Source: Oligoflexia bacterium (GTDB lineage Bacteria; Bdellovibrionota; UBA1018). From it: a stretch of DNA of 6,593 nt. The position numbers and the translations under genes were made by a program. How positions within the stretch are numbered: position 1 is the first letter of the stretch; each line of letters starts with the position of its first letter. Under the pieces are notes generated by a model. The model saw nothing but the letters and a program-made list of their open reading frames with translations, did not search any database and was not told the origin of the DNA. The stretch is taken from contig CAINWE010000476.1 in NCBI GenBank assembly GCA_903854365.1, forward strand, positions 1 to 6,593. Reading direction: 5' to 3'. This document shows, piece after piece, positions 1-4,059 of this stretch.

Positions 1-1
1 C

Positions 2-391
2 CCTTCCTTAACCCCAAAACATCCGCCTCTCCCTACTAAAGACGAAGTTGCCTTAGTGGATGGGGTGCCTTTAAGAGTCTCAGATTTTATCGCGATTCGC
101 AGCCAACTTCGGACACCTTCATCTGAAACCGCTTACTGGATTGGCATTGGCAGCCTTGCCCTTCGGAGAGAAGCGGAGAAAAATGGAAAGAACCTGAGCC
201 TAGATGAATCAAGTCGGATCAGCCGATATGCTGTAGGAGAGCTTTCTTCGACCGAGGCCGCGCCCGAGCTCAGACTTTTCTTTGCGAACTACAGGAATTT
301 CCCGCCGCAAGACGAAGTCAAAGCTCTCATCAACCGACTGATCCAACAAAGCTGGGTGCAAAAAGGTTTGTCGCCCATCTCTCAGCTTTGA
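2..391 (+). CDS. SurA N-terminal-like exported protein, 5' end outside window
   Basis: The reading frame is open from the first bases of the window to a TGA at 389-391, giving 129 visible residues; the true start lies upstream. A GTG at 56 is in frame, but it falls inside the conserved core and is unlikely to be the start. The visible part opens with a proline-rich stretch (about residues 1-13), which would suit a linker after a signal peptide or lipoprotein anchor; the signal itself is not in view. Residues 16-29 follow the pattern V-A-x-V-D-G-V-P-L-x-V-x-D-F, typical of the start of SurA/PpiD-type N-terminal chaperone domains, and the following downstream gene has the same pattern. The rest looks helical (for example 105-122). 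There is no parvulin isomerase domain, so if it works in folding it would be as a chaperone-type domain only. Assignment to the SurA_N family is by pattern and neighbourhood, and the function is inferred. Confidence 0.6.
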   Translation, partial: PSLTPKHPPLPTKDEVALVDGVPLRVSDFIAIRSQLRTPSSETAYWIGIGSLALRREAEKNGKNLSLDESSRISRYAVGELSSTEAAPELRLFFANYRNFPPQDEVKALINRLIQQSWVQKGLSPISQL

Positions 392-417
392 CAAATGGCG
401 GCAGGAGCTTTTTCCCG

Positions 418-432
418 ATGACTTTGAGATAG
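418..432 (+). other. Possible 4-codon leader ORF with a good Shine-Dalgarno
   Basis: AGGAG at 403-407 is followed after 10 bases by ATG (418-420), three sense codons (Thr, Leu, Arg) and TAG at 430-432. It is the best ribosome-binding site in the gap before the surA-type gene, yet it leads only to this tiny frame. The frame stops exactly where a pair of competing stems begins. It could be a leader peptide, but an ORF this short arises easily by chance and there is no codon signature pointing to a particular amino acid. Confidence 0.2.
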
Positions 433-440
433 CGAGAATC

Positions 441-468
441 GGCGAGGGTTCGCGCTGGAATTCTCGCC
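441..468 (+). promoter_or_regulatory. 11-bp hairpin in the gap upstream of the surA-type gene
   Basis: Bases 441-451 pair with 458-468: nine Watson-Crick pairs plus two G-U pairs, enclosing a six-base loop (452-457). The right arm can instead pair with a separate 8-bp perfect repeat (432-439 with 460-467), so two mutually exclusive stems are possible. No run of T follows on either strand, so it does not look like an intrinsic terminator. It sits 22 bases before the start codon at 491. It could influence translation, RNA stability or processing of the mRNA between the two SurA-like genes; the role is inferred. Confidence 0.45.
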
Positions 469-490
469 CAATTCGTGTACAAATTAAGAA

Positions 491-1495
491 ATGATTGCTC
501 GTAAAAAGTCTGGACAGACCTTATCCATTAAGCCCGTTCAAAGTGAAATTCTCCTGCCTTGCATTCTCATTTTCTTCGGATTCTGGGCCCAAGCAAGCGA
601 GTTAGTGACCTTGAATCGCTTAGTCGCTTACGTCAATACTCAGCCGATCCTCCAAACCGACCTAGAACACTACAAAAAAACCCTGGGTCTTCGGTCTCAA
701 ATTGACCCGCTCTACTCACACTCGGCCCTAGCTGAGAAAGGAAAAGCTGCGTCCTCTGAGGAAATCATCAATTCGATCATCAATGATCGCCTCATTTCGA
801 AAGAATTTCCCAAGGCCGACTCCGAAGTAGAGCAAGAGATCAACACCATCCAAAATACAAATCACATTAGTCGCCAATCTTTGATCGATGCGCTCCGTCG
901 AGAGGGCTATGATTTCGCTGATTATTTTGAGCTCATCCGAGATTCTGCAAGCAAAAAGGAACTTATTTCGCGAGAGATTCAAACCAAAATTAGTATTTCC
1001 GACGATGACATTAAAAACTACTATTTGAATCAATTGCCGAAACACAATATGTCCCACCGGGCTTTTCATATTGGGATCATTTCGATTAGCCCAAAAAATT
1101 ATAAGTCTCCTCAGGCTGCTCTTAAAATTGCACAAGATACTCTAAAAAGACTCAAAAGCGGCTCGCCCTTTGAGGAAACTGCCAAAAGCATCAGCGACGA
1201 CCCGACCGCATCACTAGGCGGTGATTTGGGGTTTCTCAATGATGACCAGATTAATCCAGCAATTAAAGCCGAACTCAAAGACCTAAAAATCGGCCAAATC
1301 AGCGAAATTTTTGACGACCCGTCGGGCCGTCATTTCATTTTAAAACTTTATGACATTCGCTCCACTGAGACCGAGCAAATGGAAAAGATGAAGGATGAGA
1401 TCCGCGGAAAACTGATGGCTAAAGAATACGAGCAGCAGGTCGGCCTCTGGGTTGAGAGAAAGCGGCAGTCCGCCGTCATTCATATTGAGAAATGA
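491..1495 (+). CDS. surA: SurA-type periplasmic chaperone / peptidyl-prolyl isomerase
   Basis: This 334-residue protein should act in the periplasm, helping outer-membrane proteins fold and catalysing proline cis-trans isomerisation. A hydrophobic segment at about 20-32 followed by A33-Q34-A35 looks like a signal peptide cleaved before S36. Residues 37-180 form the SurA N-terminal chaperone region (pattern V45-A-Y-V-N...P-I...D57). Residues 190-290 are one parvulin domain, with the family's His at 193, the GGDLGFL motif at 243-249 and GRHFILKL at 279-286 (second His 281). A charged helix ends the protein. E. coli SurA is 428 residues with two parvulin domains, so this is a single-domain form. 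The start at 491 is well fixed: an in-frame TAA lies at 485-487 and no other start precedes the signal segment. There is no convincing Shine-Dalgarno. The stop overlaps the pdxA start (ATGA). A PpiD/PrsA-like folding role is the alternative. Confidence 0.85.
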   Translation: MIARKKSGQTLSIKPVQSEILLPCILIFFGFWAQASELVTLNRLVAYVNTQPILQTDLEHYKKTLGLRSQIDPLYSHSALAEKGKAASSEEIINSIINDRLISKEFPKADSEVEQEINTIQNTNHISRQSLIDALRREGYDFADYFELIRDSASKKELISREIQTKISISDDDIKNYYLNQLPKHNMSHRAFHIGIISISPKNYKSPQAALKIAQDTLKRLKSGSPFEETAKSISDDPTASLGGDLGFLNDDQINPAIKAELKDLKIGQISEIFDDPSGRHFILKLYDIRSTETEQMEKMKDEIRGKLMAKEYEQQVGLWVERKRQSAVIHIEK

Positions 1496-2502
1496 ACACG
1501 CCAATTCTAGTACTCACCCCAGGAGATCCGGATGGGATCGGGCCTGAGATTACGTGGAAAGCGATCTGCTCTCTTCATCGCGATCCCAGAGCGCAAAGCT
1601 TTGACATTCTCTGCGTCGGGGCGCTCGGCCCCTTTGAGCGCCTGAATGCTCCCGTCCACCTTCTTCGACCTGGGCAATCTCTCGCCGAATCTGCGCAAAA
1701 GCTTAAAACCCTTCCATTAGATCAGCCCAGAATTTGGCTTATGCCCGCTCCCACAAGAGCACCCGCTTCGCGACATTTAGAGGGCTACCAAGCAGGATGG
1801 GCGATTGAAACCGCAACCCAACTCGTGCTGCGCCAAGAGGCAGCTGCTCTTGTGACGGGCCCCATCAGCAAGGAGCGTCTTCAAAAAGGAGGCTATCCTT
1901 TTCCGGGTCACACCGAGTTTCTTGCCCACCTGTGTGGGGCATCAGGCGTGACGATGATGTTAGCTAACGACCACCTTCGTGTCAGCCTAGTTACAACACA
2001 TCTCGCCCTAAAGGATGTTAGTGCTGCGCTTAATCCAACCGTGATACGCAAGGCAATCATTCAAACCCGAGAGGCCCTGGCGAAACTGTGGAAGATCCAG
2101 CGACCTAGAATTGCAGTCACGGGCCTTAATCCTCACTGTGGGGAATCTGGAATTTTCGGAAGAGACGAAATCGACGTAATTCTGCCATTAATCCAAGAAT
2201 TGCAGCTTGAACTCAGGAGCGATACCGAGCTCTTAGGGCCATTTCCCGCCGACACACTCTTCGCTCGACAGCTAGATTTACCGCGGACTGAGCGATTTGA
2301 CGCGGTCGTCTGCATGTACCATGATCAGGGACTCATCCCTGTGAAGCTGCTTGATTTCCACAGAACGGTCAATATAACATTGGGCCTGCCTATGATTCGC
2401 ACTTCAGTCGACCACGGCGTTGGCTTTGATATTGCGGGCAAGGGAATTGCAAATCCGTCCAGCCTTCAAGCCGCCATCGAACTAGCCGTTCGACTGACTT
2501 GA
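1492..2502 (+). CDS. pdxA: 4-hydroxythreonine-4-phosphate dehydrogenase
   Basis: PdxA oxidises 4-phosphooxy-L-threonine with NAD+; the product loses CO2 to give 3-amino-2-oxopropyl phosphate, which PdxJ joins with deoxyxylulose phosphate to make pyridoxine phosphate (DXP-dependent vitamin B6 route, cytoplasm). The 336-residue length fits the family (E. coli 329). Visible motifs in order: TPGDPDGIGPEI at 9-20; VTGPISKE at 121-128; PGHTEFLA at 138-145 with substrate-binding H140/T141; TTHLAL with H170; GLNPHCGESG with H215; GPFPADTLF at 249-257; MYHDQG with H277; and VNITLGLPMIRTSVDHG at 293-309. H170, H215 and H277 match the three metal ligands known in E. coli (H166, H211, H266). One small difference is G-S in place of the common A-N in the VTAPINKE motif. 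The ATG overlaps the surA stop by four bases, which suggests translational coupling; there is no strong Shine-Dalgarno. The protein is complete and confidently assigned. Confidence 0.95.
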   Translation: MNTPILVLTPGDPDGIGPEITWKAICSLHRDPRAQSFDILCVGALGPFERLNAPVHLLRPGQSLAESAQKLKTLPLDQPRIWLMPAPTRAPASRHLEGYQAGWAIETATQLVLRQEAAALVTGPISKERLQKGGYPFPGHTEFLAHLCGASGVTMMLANDHLRVSLVTTHLALKDVSAALNPTVIRKAIIQTREALAKLWKIQRPRIAVTGLNPHCGESGIFGRDEIDVILPLIQELQLELRSDTELLGPFPADTLFARQLDLPRTERFDAVVCMYHDQGLIPVKLLDFHRTVNITLGLPMIRTSVDHGVGFDIAGKGIANPSSLQAAIELAVRLT

Positions 2503-2531
2503 GAGCTAGCGCCTGTAGGCCGGAACGAAAG

Positions 2532-2536
2532 AAAGG
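2532..2536 (+). promoter_or_regulatory. Ribosome-binding site deciding the phosphomannomutase start
   Basis: AAAGG at 2532-2536 lies 7 bases before a GTG at 2544. This favours GTG 2544 over the TTG at 2499, which overlaps the pdxA stop and has no ribosome-binding site, and over the ATG at 2556, which would be 19 bases from this site. Confidence 0.55.
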
Positions 2537-2543
2537 TAATTTT

Positions 2544-3983
2544 GTGACTCAAGTAATGATTCGACCCTCTATTTTTCGCGAATACGATATTCGTGGTCTT
2601 GCTGGAAAAGACCTCAGTCCCGAATTTGCCGAACTTCTCGGGCGCGCCTACGCTAAACTCATCAGTTCGCGCATACCCGTTGCTTCGCGAAGACACCTCA
2701 CCGTATCGGTAGGGCAGGACTGTCGTCTCACGAGCGACAGTTACACTCAGGCTCTCATCAAAGGCCTAACCCAAGGAGGCGTGGACGTCATTCGTTTAGG
2801 CACCTGCCCCACACCGCTGACCTATTTTAGCATTTTTGACCTCAATCTCGACGGAGGGATCATGGTGACAGGCTCCCACAATCCTGCCGAGTACAACGGG
2901 TTTAAAACCTGTGTTGGAAAAGAAACGATTTACGGTGCTCAGATCCAAGAAATTCGGAGCCTCATGGAAACTCTGCTCGCTGCTCCAGAAAGTCATCAAC
3001 GCTTAGGACAAATTTCTGAGTACCCGATTATTGCGAGATATACGGACTACATCGTCTCAAAGGCGAGGCCCCTAAAAAAGAAAAAAATCGTACTCGACGC
3101 CGGTAACGGAACGGCAAGCACAGTCGCGCCAGAACTGTTTCGCAGACTCGGAGCTGAAGTCATTCCCCTCTACTGTGAGCTCGATGGTAATTTTCCCAAC
3201 CACCATCCAGACCCGACAGTCCCAGAGAACTTAAAACAGTTAGTTAAAACTGTGTTGCAAGAAAAAGCCGATTTTGGACTCGCCTTCGACGGAGATTCAG
3301 ACCGAATTGGAGTAGTCGACGAACAAGGGCGGATTCTCTACGGGGACGAACTCATGGTTCTTTTTTCAAGAAGCGTCTTAAAAGAAATTCCGGGTGCAAC
3401 CATCATATCTGAAGTCAAATCAAGTCACAGACTCTATGATGATATCCAAGCCAAAGGTGGCACGCCCCTCATGTGGAAGACCGGGCACTCTTTAATTAAA
3501 TCAAAAATGAAGGAGACCAAGGCTGTGCTGGCAGGTGAGATGTCCGGACATATCTTTTTTGCCGACAGATACTTTGGCTTCGATGATGCGATCTACGCCG
3601 GGATTCGAGTGTTTGAAATTCTCTCTGAATCCAATCAGCCGCTCTCTGAGATGCTTGCAGATCTTCCTAGTAGCGTCTCGACCCCAGAAATTCGCGTGGA
3701 ATGCGAAGAGGAGAAAAAGTTTTTATTGGTTGAAGAAACGAAAAATCTTCTCCGATCCAATTTTTCAATCAATGATATCGACGGAGTTCGGGTAGCCTTT
3801 CAAGATGGATGGGGTTTAGTGAGGGCTTCAAATACGCAGCCTGTATTAGTGCTACGGTTTGAAGCAACTACTCTTCCAGGACTCCAATCTAACCGAAACA
3901 TCGTTGAAACCGCCTTAAAAAGAGCGGCTGAACGGATTGGCCATCCTCCAATTCAAACAGATCTACCTGCTTCTCATCATTAG
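2544..3983 (+). CDS. Phosphomannomutase/phosphoglucomutase (AlgC/ManB type)
   Basis: This cytoplasmic alpha-D-phosphohexomutase interconverts mannose-6-P and mannose-1-P, and probably glucose-6-P and glucose-1-P, supplying nucleotide-sugar precursors for LPS or other surface polysaccharides. With the GTG start it has 479 residues (Pseudomonas AlgC is about 463). Motifs in order: FREYDIRG near the N-terminus (about 11-18); TGSHNPAEYNGFK with the phosphorylated serine at 111; DGDSDR with the Mg-binding aspartates D249, D251 and D253; the sugar-recognition loop GEMSGH at 331-336; and the phosphate-contact loop RASNTQP at 428-434. Motif spacing agrees closely with AlgC, so all four domains are present and the enzyme should be active. 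Substrate preference (mannose, glucose or both) cannot be read from motifs alone. The frame is open back to a TTG at 2499 that overlaps the pdxA stop, but GTG 2544 has the better ribosome-binding site. It probably belongs to the surA-pdxA transcript. No terminator follows. Confidence 0.92.
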   Translation: MTQVMIRPSIFREYDIRGLAGKDLSPEFAELLGRAYAKLISSRIPVASRRHLTVSVGQDCRLTSDSYTQALIKGLTQGGVDVIRLGTCPTPLTYFSIFDLNLDGGIMVTGSHNPAEYNGFKTCVGKETIYGAQIQEIRSLMETLLAAPESHQRLGQISEYPIIARYTDYIVSKARPLKKKKIVLDAGNGTASTVAPELFRRLGAEVIPLYCELDGNFPNHHPDPTVPENLKQLVKTVLQEKADFGLAFDGDSDRIGVVDEQGRILYGDELMVLFSRSVLKEIPGATIISEVKSSHRLYDDIQAKGGTPLMWKTGHSLIKSKMKETKAVLAGEMSGHIFFADRYFGFDDAIYAGIRVFEILSESNQPLSEMLADLPSSVSTPEIRVECEEEKKFLLVEETKNLLRSNFSINDIDGVRVAFQDGWGLVRASNTQPVLVLRFEATTLPGLQSNRNIVETALKRAAERIGHPPIQTDLPASHH

Positions 3984-4059
3984 CGGCCGATTCGAGAAGC
4001 CTAGTGTCGGAACATTTCTACTTTCGCTTGAAGGATGACTTAGGTTATTCACTGATGAA
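3984..4059 (+). other. Intergenic gap before uvrA, no clear signal
   Basis: These 76 bases hold no hairpin with a T-run, so no intrinsic terminator for the upstream gene is visible. I find no convincing -35/-10 pair and no palindromic SOS (LexA) box of the common types. TAGGT at 4041-4045 is the only weak Shine-Dalgarno-like stretch, 14 bases from the uvrA ATG. An ATG-AAA-TGA (4055-4063) overlaps the uvrA start codon out of frame. Confidence 0.5.

Noticed and set aside
388..393. Perfect TTGACA, a possible -35 box for the surA-type gene
   Set aside because: No -10-like hexamer occurs 16-18 bases downstream (the sequence there is T/C-rich without TATAAT similarity), and the hexamer includes the stop codon of the upstream gene.
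441..468. Hairpin as an intrinsic terminator
   Set aside because: No T-tract follows on the plus strand or, read the other way, on the minus strand.
728..1135. 135-residue open frame on the minus strand inside the surA-type gene
   Set aside because: It lies wholly antisense to a clearly coding gene, has no recognisable domain or ribosome-binding site, and reads as a shadow of codon bias on the other strand.
2508..2522. Near-palindrome GCCTGTAGGC just after the pdxA stop
   Set aside because: Only four base pairs with a two-base loop; too short to form a stable hairpin or support an operator call.
3535..3795. 86-residue plus-strand frame inside the phosphomannomutase gene
   Set aside because: It is out of frame within conserved coding sequence (GEMSGH region) and has no independent support.
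4028..4056. TTGAAG ... ACTGAT as a uvrA promoter
   Set aside because: The -10 candidate matches the consensus poorly, and its position would put the transcription start inside the uvrA coding sequence.
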